Positions 1 to 5,084 are shown, counted from the first letter of the stretch. The stretch is 5,709 nt of DNA from Pseudomonadota bacterium (GCA_021807975.1 JAKBCJ010000319.1:1-5709); one strand, 5' to 3'. The notes: a model not told the origin generated them from the letters alone. Translations and numbers: made by a program.

Positions 1-77
1 CAGGTCAAGGCTGTAGCCACCTTGGCGATGGCTGCCCCCGTGTCGGTGGACTGGTGTGGGTATTGGCTGCGGGCCAT
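1..77 (-). CDS. N-terminal fragment of an unrecognised protein, cut by the window edge
   Basis: An ATG at 75-77 on the minus strand opens a frame that stays open for 25 codons to the window edge (it begins MARSQYPHQS and continues with an Ala-rich stretch around GAAIAKVA). It starts only 12 nt after the stop of the DNA methyltransferase on the same strand, which suggests one transcription unit. No Shine-Dalgarno sequence is visible before this ATG (the preceding bases read GCCTTCCTT), so translation may be coupled to the upstream gene. Too little sequence is present to name a family. A phage- or island-type gene is likely only because of the neighbouring methyltransferase. The start is moderately supported and the function is unknown. 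Confidence 0.45.
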   Translation of the reverse strand, partial: MARSQYPHQSTDTGAAIAKVATALT

Positions 78-89
78 AAGGAAGGCAGC

Positions 90-749
90 TTAATCGGCCG
101 CGTCCTCTAGAACCAGTTGCCGCGTCCGGTTTTCGGCCTTTCGCTTGGCGGCGTTAGATACGTTGTGGGAGGCAGCGGCATCCCGACGCCCGAAGATCGT
201 TATCCCCCGAAATCTGTGATTGGTCGATTTCCACATACCGATTGCAGCCTCTTGCTCAAAGTAATCCTTACGGTACATCGGCAAAACCTGATCCAACCAA
301 ACGACATGCGCGCCAATCGGAAGGCGTTGGAGTGCCCGCATAACCAGATTGCGTTTGACCATGGTGGTTTGATAATGATTCGCATCTTCAACGCTGTAGG
401 GCGGATCCGCTAGGACTAGGTCATACGTTTCGAGTGGCACTCGCGTAAGCGTTTGGGCATCATCGACATATGTGGGTTTCAAGTCTGGCGTGATATCCAC
501 GGTGTCGCCAGGGAATGCGGTCAGGTCAACTTGGCCGCTGAACAAGTGTAGCGTTCGCTTCTTATCGGGAAACAAAGCCTTAATCCGGCGAAGATAGCCG
601 GCGGGGTACCCTCCGTAATATGTTGACGTTACCCGGTAATCGTTGCCCATAATCCAAGTCCCAACGACTCGACCATCGGGACCCACAAATAAGCATTTTG
701 GAAACCCTGTTTCTTTGGCGTAGTTTTCGATACGATCTTCCCAGCGCAT
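90..749 (-). CDS. Orphan DNA methyltransferase with DPPY motif (adenine-type)
   Basis: Predicted S-adenosylmethionine-dependent DNA methyltransferase of 219 aa, probably modifying adenine N6. A motif I-like segment LHLFSG lies at residues 67-72 and the catalytic motif IV, DPPY, at 115-118 in the context LVLADPPYS. This is the motif shared by N6-adenine and N4-cytosine amino-methyltransferases. The conserved-looking N-terminus (CLFVGPDGRVVGTWIMGNDY) resembles small phage-encoded methyltransferases. A longer start at 830 is possible, but it has no ribosome-binding site. The ATG at 747-749 has GGTGGAG 7 nt upstream, so it was chosen. No restriction endonuclease or specificity subunit is visible nearby, so it appears orphan, as is common in prophages. 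The SD lies in one arm of an inverted repeat (757-786). The family call is strong. The methylated base and the target site cannot be read from the sequence. Confidence 0.82.
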   Translation of the reverse strand: MRWEDRIENYAKETGFPKCLFVGPDGRVVGTWIMGNDYRVTSTYYGGYPAGYLRRIKALFPDKKRTLHLFSGQVDLTAFPGDTVDITPDLKPTYVDDAQTLTRVPLETYDLVLADPPYSVEDANHYQTTMVKRNLVMRALQRLPIGAHVVWLDQVLPMYRKDYFEQEAAIGMWKSTNHRFRGITIFGRRDAAASHNVSNAAKRKAENRTRQLVLEDAAD

Positions 750-756
750 GCGACAT

Positions 757-786
757 CTCCACCGTGAACGGATTCGTACGGTGGAG
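757..786 (-). promoter_or_regulatory. Inverted repeat that could sequester the methyltransferase RBS
   Basis: Perfect 9-bp arms, CTCCACCGT (757-765) and ACGGTGGAG (778-786), are separated by 12 nt. Read on the minus strand, the downstream arm contains the GGTGGAG Shine-Dalgarno sequence of the methyltransferase, 7 nt before its ATG. In RNA the stem would hide the SD. As DNA it could equally be an operator for a dimeric repressor. The repeat is directly visible; its role is inferred. Confidence 0.5.
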
Positions 787-890
787 TCGTTGGCGTCCTG
801 GTACCAATGCTGTTTGTACAATGCTGGCATGCGTGGAGTACATGGCTCGTTTTGCCTGGATTTCTGTCACTTATCGCACTCGGAGTCGCC

Positions 891-1157
891 GTGAACATAA
901 CATTGACCCCCTCTGAAATAGCGGAAATCGACAAGCAGGACCCTCGCACGAAAAGCGATGGTGGCTTTCAAAGTTTAATGGTCCGACTGCAAACAAGGAT
1001 TGATCGAGCGACCGGAACCATCCAATTAACTGTCAGTGACCTCCGCCGGATTCCCAGGTACGCCTTCAAATACAAGAACGGTGGGTGGGAAGACAGGCTG
1101 ATAAGAGCATTCGGCCGTACGCTCGGCCACGATCTAGGGCGTCCAGCAGCGTGGTGA
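891..1157 (+). CDS. Small conserved-looking protein of unknown function (88 aa)
   Basis: I do not recognise a named family. The chosen start is GTG at 891, preceded by CGGAG with a 5-nt spacer. The same frame is open upstream to an ATG at 807, but that would add a hydrophobic stretch with no ribosome-binding site and would overlap the region upstream of the divergent methyltransferase. The 88-aa product is soluble and basic. It starts NITLTPSEIAEIDKQDP, which reads like a helical N-terminal segment, and has a polar C-terminal half containing RIPRYAFKYKNGGWEDRL. No membrane segment or signal peptide is seen. The next gene starts 7 nt after its stop, so the two are probably co-transcribed. The organisation beside an orphan methyltransferase suggests a phage or island accessory gene. 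That it is a real gene is likely; its role is unknown. Confidence 0.6.
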   Translation: MNITLTPSEIAEIDKQDPRTKSDGGFQSLMVRLQTRIDRATGTIQLTVSDLRRIPRYAFKYKNGGWEDRLIRAFGRTLGHDLGRPAAW

Positions 1158-1164
1158 TCTCTCA

Positions 1165-1443
1165 ATGCTGTTTGTGGTGATCCGAGAGGTTGAGGGCATA
1201 CGCACTGAATCGCTTACGCTCACTGATTTGGACGAAGCAGCCGAGTGCTATGAGGAGGCGGCATACGTCGTGCGCAACGCGCCGGGCGAGGGCGCAACAG
1301 ACGATCTTACCATCATCACGGCTGCTGCCCTGTTTGTGTCCGAGACTTTGGACCATGATTTGGCGAAAGCCATGGCGGCGGATGGTCGTGCGTTCATGAT
1401 GGAATCAGAGGAATGGCCGTCTCAGGACGATATGCCGCCTTGA
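1165..1443 (+). CDS. Small acidic protein of unknown function (92 aa)
   Basis: The 92-aa product is not recognised. It is notably acidic, with runs such as DLDEAAECYEEAAYVV near residues 21-36 and an acidic, proline-ending tail (ESEEWPSQDDMPP). It has no evident membrane segment or enzyme motif and looks mostly helical. The ATG at 1165 has no clear Shine-Dalgarno sequence, but it lies 7 nt after the stop of the preceding gene, so translational coupling is plausible. Its stop is 4 nt from the stop of the convergent minus-strand gene, leaving no room for a separate terminator. Small acidic proteins in phage-like DNA include DNA mimics and inhibitors, but nothing here shows such a role. It is probably a genuine gene given the tight packing. 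Confidence 0.55.
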   Translation: MLFVVIREVEGIRTESLTLTDLDEAAECYEEAAYVVRNAPGEGATDDLTIITAAALFVSETLDHDLAKAMAADGRAFMMESEEWPSQDDMPP

Positions 1444-1447
1444 GCAA

Positions 1448-1876
1448 TCACACCTCCTGCTCAGGAAGCGCCCAAAGCCGCCCCCGAGGCGACCCCGACC
1501 GGACCACGCGCCCCTCACCAGCTAAGCGCACCATGGTCAGCCGAACGTGCGTAACGATGTCCTTAGTTAATTCAATCTGTTTCATGGCGGCGATCTGCTC
1601 CGCCACAAAGTCGGCTGATACCGGTTCGGTAGCTCTTCGAAGAACCGAAAAGGTTAGTCGAGTCATCTCCCCCTGCTTGAACCCCAGCAACTGGTAATGT
1701 CGTTGGATGCCTTTGATTGAGTCGGGGTTAAGTCCGGAGTCCAACAGGCGGAGCGCGGCGTCTATCGTCGTCAGGTCGCGACGTAGGGTGTCCAGCTTCG
1801 CTTCAGTGGCGGCAACCTCGCCAGTTAAGTAAGCCCGGTGCCGGATCAGATTTCCGGCTAGGAGTGATGTGGCCAT
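1448..1876 (-). CDS. Hypothetical protein with coiled-coil N-terminus and possible winged-helix C-terminus (142 aa)
   Basis: The N-terminal 60 residues are helical with heptad-like spacing (EVAATEAKLDTLRRDLTTIDAALRLLD spans about residues 20-46), typical of a short coiled coil. After a linker, residues about 70-137 (GEMTRLTFSVLRRATEPVSA, then AEQIAAMK, then VRLTMVRLAGEGRVVRSG ending in GRLWAL) follow the pattern of a winged helix-turn-helix: helix, short loop, helix, recognition helix and a beta-wing ending near Trp. I infer a DNA-binding protein. No catalytic motif is visible. The ATG at 1874-1876 lacks a Shine-Dalgarno sequence and sits at the centre of a palindrome, so the transcript may be leaderless or structured. 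It converges with the two-gene plus-strand unit, with only 4 nt between stops. Proteins of this general layout occur as hypothetical genes in alphaproteobacterial accessory DNA. Its exact role is unknown. Confidence 0.6.
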   Translation of the reverse strand: MATSLLAGNLIRHRAYLTGEVAATEAKLDTLRRDLTTIDAALRLLDSGLNPDSIKGIQRHYQLLGFKQGEMTRLTFSVLRRATEPVSADFVAEQIAAMKQIELTKDIVTHVRLTMVRLAGEGRVVRSGSPRGRLWALPEQEV

Positions 1877-1883
1877 GCCACAT
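1867..1883. promoter_or_regulatory. Palindrome centred on the start codon of the 142-aa gene
   Basis: ATGTGGC (1867-1873) and GCCACAT (1877-1883) are perfect 7-bp arms around a 3-nt spacer, which is the start codon of the minus-strand gene. A -10-like TACTAT (minus strand, 1884-1889) lies directly upstream, so the transcript may begin at or near the ATG. It could be an operator for autoregulation by the predicted DNA-binding product, or an RNA stem presenting the AUG in its loop. The palindrome is certain; its function is inferred. Confidence 0.4.
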
Positions 1884-1954
1884 ATAGTAGTGGAATCAAC
1901 TGGCTGGCGCCTCTATCTTGTGGTGGCGGGTGCTGCCTAACACCGGGATTCCGT

Positions 1955-2428
1955 CGATACCTACACGAACACGACAAAGGCCACGGCCGGATCGAACAGC
2001 GCAATGTCGACGTGATCCGAGAGGTCGACTGGCTCTCGGGGGATCGCCGGTTTCTCGGCGAATTAGGGCTGCCGGATGCCGCCAGCATCATCCGCGTTCG
2101 CGCCCGAGTCCAACGTGGCCAGACGATGCACGCGGAAGCCCGTTACTACATCTCGTCCGCCGCGCTCACGGCCGAACGGGCAGGACTGGCAGTGCGCGGC
2201 CACTGGGGCATCGAAAATCGGCTGCACCGGGTCCTCGATGTCACGTTCAACGAAGATCGGTCGAGGTTGCGAAAGGGGTTTGGCGCCAGAAACATGGCCG
2301 TCGTCGGACACTTCGCTCTGAACCTTGTCCGCTCAGCCACGGACAAGAGATCCATCAAGCGCCGCCGCAAGGCCGCAGCATGGAAAACGGACTATCTCGG
2401 AACCTTACTTACCGGACAGAACCCTTGA
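1955..2428 (+). pseudogene. ISAs1-family transposase, C-terminal remnant
   Basis: The frame carries the C-terminal half of an ISAs1-family DDE transposase. It has the family hallmark HDKGHGRIEQR, then IREVDWLSGDRRF, a YYISS segment, and the closing catalytic region WGIENRLHRVLDVTFNEDRSR followed by NMAVVGHFALNLVR. About 157 residues remain; family members usually have some 350-400, so the N-terminal half with the first two catalytic aspartates is missing. Upstream of about 1952 the frame stays open, but the translation (rich in Gly and Cys) no longer resembles the family, placing the breakpoint near there. The ATG at 2012 is internal and not a real start. The stop at 2426-2428 is where a full-length copy would end. 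The fragment is surely non-functional. It marks an old insertion that also broke the antitoxin-like gene on its right. Confidence 0.85.
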
Positions 2429-2448
2429 ACTTGGATTCGTGGCCCCGG
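2429..2448 (+). repeat. Possible right end of the ISAs1 remnant
   Basis: ISAs1-family elements normally end a short distance after the transposase stop with an inverted repeat finishing in a C-rich GGCCCTG-like run. Here GGATTCGTGGCCCCGG (2433-2448) is placed as expected and looks like such an end. The partner left end is not in the window, so it cannot be verified. Confidence 0.3.
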
Positions 2449-2494
2449 GACCTTCCGGTTCATGGATTGAGGCCATCAACGGGCTGCAATAGGA

Positions 2495-2590
2495 CGTGTC
2501 GATGCCTTCGCGAAGCAGTGCCGCCGCGAATTCAGGACCTCGGGCGGCGCGCCTCCGCACGAATTCCTTGAAGCTCTTCGTCGGCATCAT
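2495..2590 (-). pseudogene. Truncated antitoxin-like HTH gene (N-terminal 32 codons only)
   Basis: Starting from ATG ATG at 2585-2590, the minus strand encodes MMPTKSFKEFVRRRAARG followed by PEFAAALLREGIDT. This is the characteristic N-terminus of about 100-aa HTH antitoxins that partner RelE/HigB-type toxins. The family then continues with a loop, a second helical segment and the HTH, all missing here. After about 2495 the frame reads on into unrelated sequence and antisense to the ISAs1 remnant, stopping at 2405. The gene begins 19 nt after the higA stop on the same strand, with only a weak GGGG before the ATG. It therefore looks like the third gene of the toxin-antitoxin operon, cut by the insertion. 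The remaining piece lacks the DNA-binding helix-turn-helix and is presumably inactive, although a chimeric peptide of about 62 aa could still be made. Confidence 0.6.
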
Positions 2591-2609
2591 GGCCCCTGCT
2601 CTGCCCTTT

Positions 2610-2894
2610 TCAGACCAGCTCAAGCCGCAGCTCGCGGCCGACGAGTGCGGCGGCGCGCTGGAGGGTTTCGATGGTGATGTTGCCTTTCGCTTTCAGGATG
2701 CGATCGACTTGGGCGCGGCTGGTGTGCATGCGTTCGGCGAGCACCGCCTTGGTCATGCCCTGACGCTCCATTTCCTGCGTGAGCTGCCAGGCGACGACGC
2801 GCGTCACCGCCTCGGCCTTCGCGGCTTCGCGGATGCCTTCATCGGTCAGGAATGCGTCAAGCGTCGTGCCCCAATGGGGATTTTTCTTGCTCAT
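2610..2894 (-). CDS. higA: HigA-type antitoxin, XRE-family helix-turn-helix protein
   Basis: The 94-aa protein should neutralise the HigB-type toxin encoded immediately upstream and repress their shared promoter. The C-terminal half holds a classical XRE helix-turn-helix: MTKAVLAERMHTSRAQVDRIL at about residues 47-67 (LAERM as first helix, SRAQVDRIL as recognition helix), then the conserved NITIETLQRAAALVGREL tail. The N-terminal region is helical and charged, suited to toxin binding. The ATG (2892-2894) overlaps the toxin stop as ATGA, and AGGAG lies 8 nt upstream inside the toxin gene, so translation is coupled. Toxin-before-antitoxin order is typical of the HigBA group. The length is normal and no defect is seen. 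A truncated second antitoxin-like gene follows 19 nt downstream. Confidence 0.85.
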   Translation of the reverse strand: MSKKNPHWGTTLDAFLTDEGIREAAKAEAVTRVVAWQLTQEMERQGMTKAVLAERMHTSRAQVDRILKAKGNITIETLQRAAALVGRELRLELV

Positions 2895-3244
2895 GCCTTC
2901 ATCTCCTTCATTCGTTTGCGTGCAATCTCCAAATCGTTCTCGGGCGTCTTCTGCGTTTTCTTGATGAACCCATGCACTACCCCGATACGCCCATCATCGA
3001 CAAAAAACAGCAGACGGGCGATGCGCCGGCTCGGCAGCGTGCTGCGAACTTCCCACAGGCCCCCGCCCAGAGCGCGGCAGAGTGGCATGCCGATCGGCCA
3101 GCCAAACTGCACCGTCGCCAGATCGGTCCCGATCGCTCGGCGATCCTCGGGCGGCAGACTGCGCAGCCAGTCGATAACGGGTTCCGCGCCACCTGTCGTC
3201 CGGTAGAAGTAGGCAGGTATCTCCAACAGGTGCGTGGGCGTCAT
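2891..3244 (-). CDS. higB: HigB-type toxin, phage Gp49-like / RelE superfamily
   Basis: Predicted toxin of a type II toxin-antitoxin module (117 aa). Gp49-like HigB proteins belong to the RelE superfamily, which cuts mRNA on the ribosome. Signature regions are visible: LWEVRSTLPSRRIARLLFF at about residues 69-87 (the Arg-rich strand of the fold) and VVHGFIKKTQKTPENDLEIA at about 94-113 (the HGF-KK-KTP-EI-A pattern of the family), followed by a basic tail. The frame is open further upstream to 3382, but those 46 residues overlap the insertion-sequence end and lack a ribosome-binding site. The ATG at 3242-3244 has AAGGA with a 5-nt spacer and matches the usual family length. A palindromic -10 region lies about 25 nt upstream. 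The gene appears intact and overlaps higA by 4 nt. Retention of toxin and antitoxin amid decayed neighbours fits selection by addiction. Confidence 0.85.
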   Translation of the reverse strand: MTPTHLLEIPAYFYRTTGGAEPVIDWLRSLPPEDRRAIGTDLATVQFGWPIGMPLCRALGGGLWEVRSTLPSRRIARLLFFVDDGRIGVVHGFIKKTQKTPENDLEIARKRMKEMKA

Positions 3245-3266
3245 TCCGATCCTTTCTGGCAACAAC

Positions 3267-3282
3267 GTATCATATACAATAC
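3267..3282 (-). promoter_or_regulatory. Probable higBA promoter and operator
   Basis: The minus strand reads GTATTGTATATGATAC, an imperfect palindrome (GTAT-NN-TATA-NN-ATAC, 12 of 16 positions symmetric). It contains a -10-like TATGAT (3269-3274) about 25 nt before the higB start; a matching -35 is weak. Overlap of an AT-rich dyad with the -10 box is the usual arrangement for HigA autorepression. The dyad is visible; its use as an operator is inferred. Confidence 0.5.
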
Positions 3283-3314
3283 ATTTTGGCAAGGCCCGTG
3301 GATAGCGCGTGTCG

Positions 3315-3347
3315 GTAGCACACGATCTGTCCGGTGATAGTGGGCCC
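3315..3347 (+). repeat. Left terminal inverted repeat of the ISNCY element
   Basis: GTAGCACA (3315-3322), CGAT (3323-3326), TGTCCG (3328-3333) and GGGCCC (3342-3347) occur in the same order in the reverse complement of 5055-5084, with single-base gaps. The transposase ATG follows 15 nt after this repeat. Confidence 0.6.
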
Positions 3348-3361
3348 TTTGGAGAGCGTGG

Positions 3362-4309
3362 ATGCGCCGGACGGAAGCCCATCAGGGTGTGCGAGTGATC
3401 AAGTTCCGGAGTGTTTTGGACCGCTATGAATCGAGGGAGCGCAACAAGATCGAAGCGGCGGAGTTGCTTGGCGTCACCGAGCGGACGTTCCGCCGCTGGT
3501 GCTACCGCTACGAAGGGGCTGGAGACGCGGGGCTATTGGACCGTCGGCTTGGCGGCGTATCCGGCAGACGAGTTCCGCTCGACCGTACAGAGGAGGAGGA
3601 AGCCTTGTATCGCACCCGCTACAGCGGCTTTACCGCCCGGCATTTCCACGAACACCTCGTCAGCGATCACCAGTTCACCCGGGGCTACACCTGGACGAAG
3701 CTGTTTCTGCAATCGAAGGGGCTGCTGGTGCGTGCCAAGACGCGCGGCGCGCATCGTCGCAAGCGGCCGCGTCGTCCGATCCCCGGAATGATGCCGCACC
3801 AGGATGGCTCGCGGCATGAGTGGCTGGCGGGGCTGGACGCGGTGGACCTGATCATGACAATGGATGATGCGACGAATGAGATCTACTCGGCATTCTTGCT
3901 GCCTGAGGAGGGCACGGCCTCGACGTTCCAGGCCTTGCTGGAGGTTTTCGGCTCGCACGGCTTGCCGCTGAGCCTCTACACGGATCGCGGCAGCCATGAC
4001 CTCTATACCCCTGAGGCTGGCGGCAAGGTCGATCGCACGCGCCCGACCCAGGTTGGCCGAGCGCTGGCGTACGCGGGTGTGGAGCATATCGCGGCGTATT
4101 CGCCTGAGGCGCGTGGCCGTTCGGAGCGTTTGTTTCAGACTTTGCGGGATCGGCTGGTGAGGGAACTGGCGCTGGCCGGGATCGCGGAGGCGAACGACTA
4201 TATCCGTACGACCTATCGCTCCAGGATTGACCCGGGGGCAAATGATTACGTGATAGTCATGGTCTCGTCAAGAGTCGTCTTCTGTAAGGGTGGCTATTTT
4301 TCGCCGTAG
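3362..4309 (+). pseudogene. ISNCY-family transposase, N-terminal part (interrupted after codon 285)
   Basis: The integrase-type transposase starts MRRTEAHQGV at an ATG preceded by GGAG with a 7-nt spacer. Residues about 28-50 form the DNA-binding helix-turn-helix (EAAELLGVTERTFRRW), and RRLGGVSGRRVP follows as in relatives. A basic linker (GAHRRKRPRRPIPGMM) precedes the catalytic core: MTMDDAT at 166-171 (first Asp), YTDRGSH at 206-212 (second Asp), and SPEARGRSERLF at 247-258 (Glu in GRSER). Family identity ends at TTY (codon 285, position 4216). The last 30 residues, to the TAG at 4307-4309, are foreign read-through. The conserved C-terminal domain resumes on the same strand and in the equivalent register at 4688. 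The truncated protein keeps all three catalytic residues and the HTH but lacks the C-terminal domain, so it is probably inactive and might act at most as a binding competitor. Confidence 0.88.
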
Positions 4310-4687
4310 CGATGCTGCCGGTATGCGTTGCTTTCTGCCATGGCCACGGCGATAATAACCACCCCCAGGAACAGCAACGGCCAGCCCAGCATCGCGGTAT
4401 CGGGGCCTGTCGTGAACGTATATAGGCCGACAAGGCATATGCCGAGCCCCAGAAGATAAAGCGTCAGGCTGTATCCGCCGGCCAATATCCACAGCAGCAG
4501 AACTGCCGGAACCGGGATCAAAAGCACCAGCATCGTGGCCTCCCAAACCGAGTTGCAAACCCGGTCATACTACCGAGACAGTTAAGGGTCGAGCGTTATC
4601 ATTGGCTTGACGCAACTGTGGTCGGGCCAAGCGCCTCCGCCAGGATTGGGTGCCGCCTGACGTAGTCCGGCAAGCGTCGCAGTCGGT
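4217..4687. other. Foreign 471-bp segment inserted inside the ISNCY transposase gene
   Basis: Left of 4217 the transposase reads IRTTY; right of 4687 it resumes IPAHNARFAV. Joining ACCTAT to ATTCCG would restore the expected family sequence with no base lost or gained. The intervening DNA has stop codons in the transposase frame (for example TGA at 4658-4660) and carries a small membrane-protein gene on the minus strand. No terminal inverted repeats and no clear target duplication are seen at its borders, so it is not an obvious transposon. A 9-bp direct repeat, CCAGGATTG, occurs at 4221-4229 and 4640-4648. Its origin is unknown; the boundaries are precise to within 1-2 bases because they rest on protein homology. 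Confidence 0.7.
4294..4533 (-). CDS. Small three-helix membrane protein of unknown function (79 aa)
   Basis: The ATG at 4531-4533 is preceded by GGAGG with a 5-nt spacer, one of the best ribosome-binding sites in the window. The product is very hydrophobic, with three likely membrane helices: residues about 1-20 (LVLLIPVPAVLLLWILAGG), 22-40 (SLTLYLLGLGICLVGLYTF) and 49-66 (LGWPLLFLGVVIIAVAMA). A short polar C-terminus (ESNAYRQHRYGEK) follows, probably on the cytoplasmic side because of its positive charges. No family is recognised. It lies antisense within the disrupted transposase gene, entirely inside the foreign segment, so it seems to have come with that DNA. A weak promoter-like pair (TCGACC, 17 nt, TATGAC on the minus strand) is found upstream. 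The coding call is good given the RBS and the regular helix pattern; the function is unknown. Confidence 0.6.
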   Translation of the reverse strand: MLVLLIPVPAVLLLWILAGGYSLTLYLLGLGICLVGLYTFTTGPDTAMLGWPLLFLGVVIIAVAMAESNAYRQHRYGEK

Positions 4688-5002
4688 ATTCCGGCCCACA
4701 ATGCCCGCTTCGCGGTGACGGTCGAGCAGAAGGGATCGGCGTTTGTTGCCATTCCCGGTGTCGATCTGAATGAAATCCTGTGTGAACAGGAGGATCGCCA
4801 AGAGGGCAAGGATAATACCGTTGCGTTCAATCGCCTGCGTCTGCAAATCCCGCCGAGTCCACTGCGTCCGCACTTCGTGCACGCGCGGGTGAAGGTTTGC
4901 CAATATCATGACGGCGCCCATGCGATCGTCCACGGACAGCGGTGCCTCGGCCGATATGACAATGCGGGCATGCTGAAAGAAGTTGCTGACAAGGTCGCCT
5001 GA
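4688..5002 (+). pseudogene. ISNCY-family transposase, C-terminal part
   Basis: The frame resumes the transposase at IPAHNARFAVTVEQKGSAFV and continues through AIPGVDLNEILCEQEDRQ, GKDNTVAFNRLRLQIPPSP and ARVKVCQYHDGAHAIVHGQR to the stop at 5000-5002. This is the conserved C-terminal domain of the family: the LQIPPSP and G-KDNTV motifs followed by a beta-rich segment with -RYD-. About 104 residues remain, and with the 285 N-terminal codons the rebuilt protein would have about 389. The GTG at 4715 could serve as a start, but no ribosome-binding site supports it, so separate translation is unlikely. The upstream frame has a TGA at 4658-4660 inside the foreign segment. No other damage is visible, which suggests the disruption is fairly recent. 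Confidence 0.85.
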
Positions 5003-5020
5003 TCAGCCGCCAGTGCGACC

Positions 5021-5058
5021 GCCCATTTGTACCGGGGCATGCCCGGGTACAAATGGGC
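5021..5058 (+). repeat. 13-bp-stem hairpin in the right subterminal region of the ISNCY element
   Basis: GCCCATTTGTACC (5021-5033) and GGTACAAATGGGC (5046-5058) are perfect complements around a 12-nt loop (GGGGCATGCCCG) that holds its own palindrome, GGGCATGCCC. It lies 18 nt after the transposase stop. No T-run follows on either strand, so a standard intrinsic terminator is not supported. Its outer edge overlaps the inner end of the right terminal repeat, so it may be a transposase-binding or IS-specific structure. Confidence 0.6.
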
Positions 5059-5084
5059 AATAGTACGGACAATCGATGTGCTAC
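5055..5084 (-). repeat. Right terminal inverted repeat of the ISNCY element
   Basis: On the minus strand this reads GTAGCACATCGATTGTCCG, then TACTATTGCCC, matching the left end at 3315-3347 with single-base gaps. CGGACAA occurs here (5066-5072) and again 25 nt further out (5091-5097), possibly repeated transposase-binding sites. Confidence 0.6.

Larger units (their letters stand above)
3315..5084 (+). mobile_element. ISNCY-family insertion sequence, disrupted
   Basis: The element is defined by an ISNCY-type transposase in two pieces (3362-4216 and 4688-5002) flanked by imperfect terminal inverted repeats. The left copy (GTAGCACACGATCTGTCCGG, then GGGCCC) matches the complement of the right end (GTAGCACATCGATTGTCCG, then GCCC). 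Ordered shorter matches continue outward to about 3295 and 5120, so the real termini may lie further out. No target-site duplication could be identified. The 471-bp foreign segment in the transposase makes the copy non-autonomous, though the ends could still be moved by a related transposase. It lies just upstream of the higBA promoter and leaves the -10 region intact. Confidence 0.75.

Noticed and set aside
750..830. Longer N-terminus of the methyltransferase starting at 830
   Set aside because: No ribosome-binding site precedes that ATG, whereas the ATG at 749 has GGTGGAG at good spacing and family-like sequence starts there.
807..890. Longer, hydrophobic N-terminus for the 88-aa protein
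   Set aside because: No RBS at 807, and the segment looks like translated intergenic DNA. GTG at 891 has CGGAG with a 5-nt spacer.
1177..2024. 14-bp shared sequence GTGATCCGAGAGGT at about 1177 and 2011
   Set aside because: Both encode VIREV-like residues in unrelated genes in the same phase. No surrounding similarity, so probably coincidental.
1918..2571. 217-aa plus-strand open frame
   Set aside because: Arg/Pro-rich shadow of the ISAs1 transposase in another frame.
2496..3337. Long plus-strand frames opposite the TA genes
   Set aside because: Antisense shadows of higB and higA. They lack RBSs and any family resemblance.
3245..3382. Longer HigB starting at 3382
   Set aside because: The extra 46 residues overlap the ISNCY end and the promoter/operator. 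The ATG at 3244 has an RBS and gives the normal family length.
3533..4241. Long minus-strand frames opposite the ISNCY transposase
   Set aside because: Arg/Ala-rich antisense shadows of a GC-rich gene with clear coding sense on the plus strand.
4221..4648. 9-bp direct repeat CCAGGATTG as a target-site duplication of a transposon
   Set aside because: The repeats do not coincide with the homology-defined borders (the right copy is about 40 bp inside), and no inverted repeats lie next to them. A 9-bp match may be chance.
5021..5058. Intrinsic terminator of the ISNCY transposase
   Set aside because: Strong stem but no U-tract on either strand.
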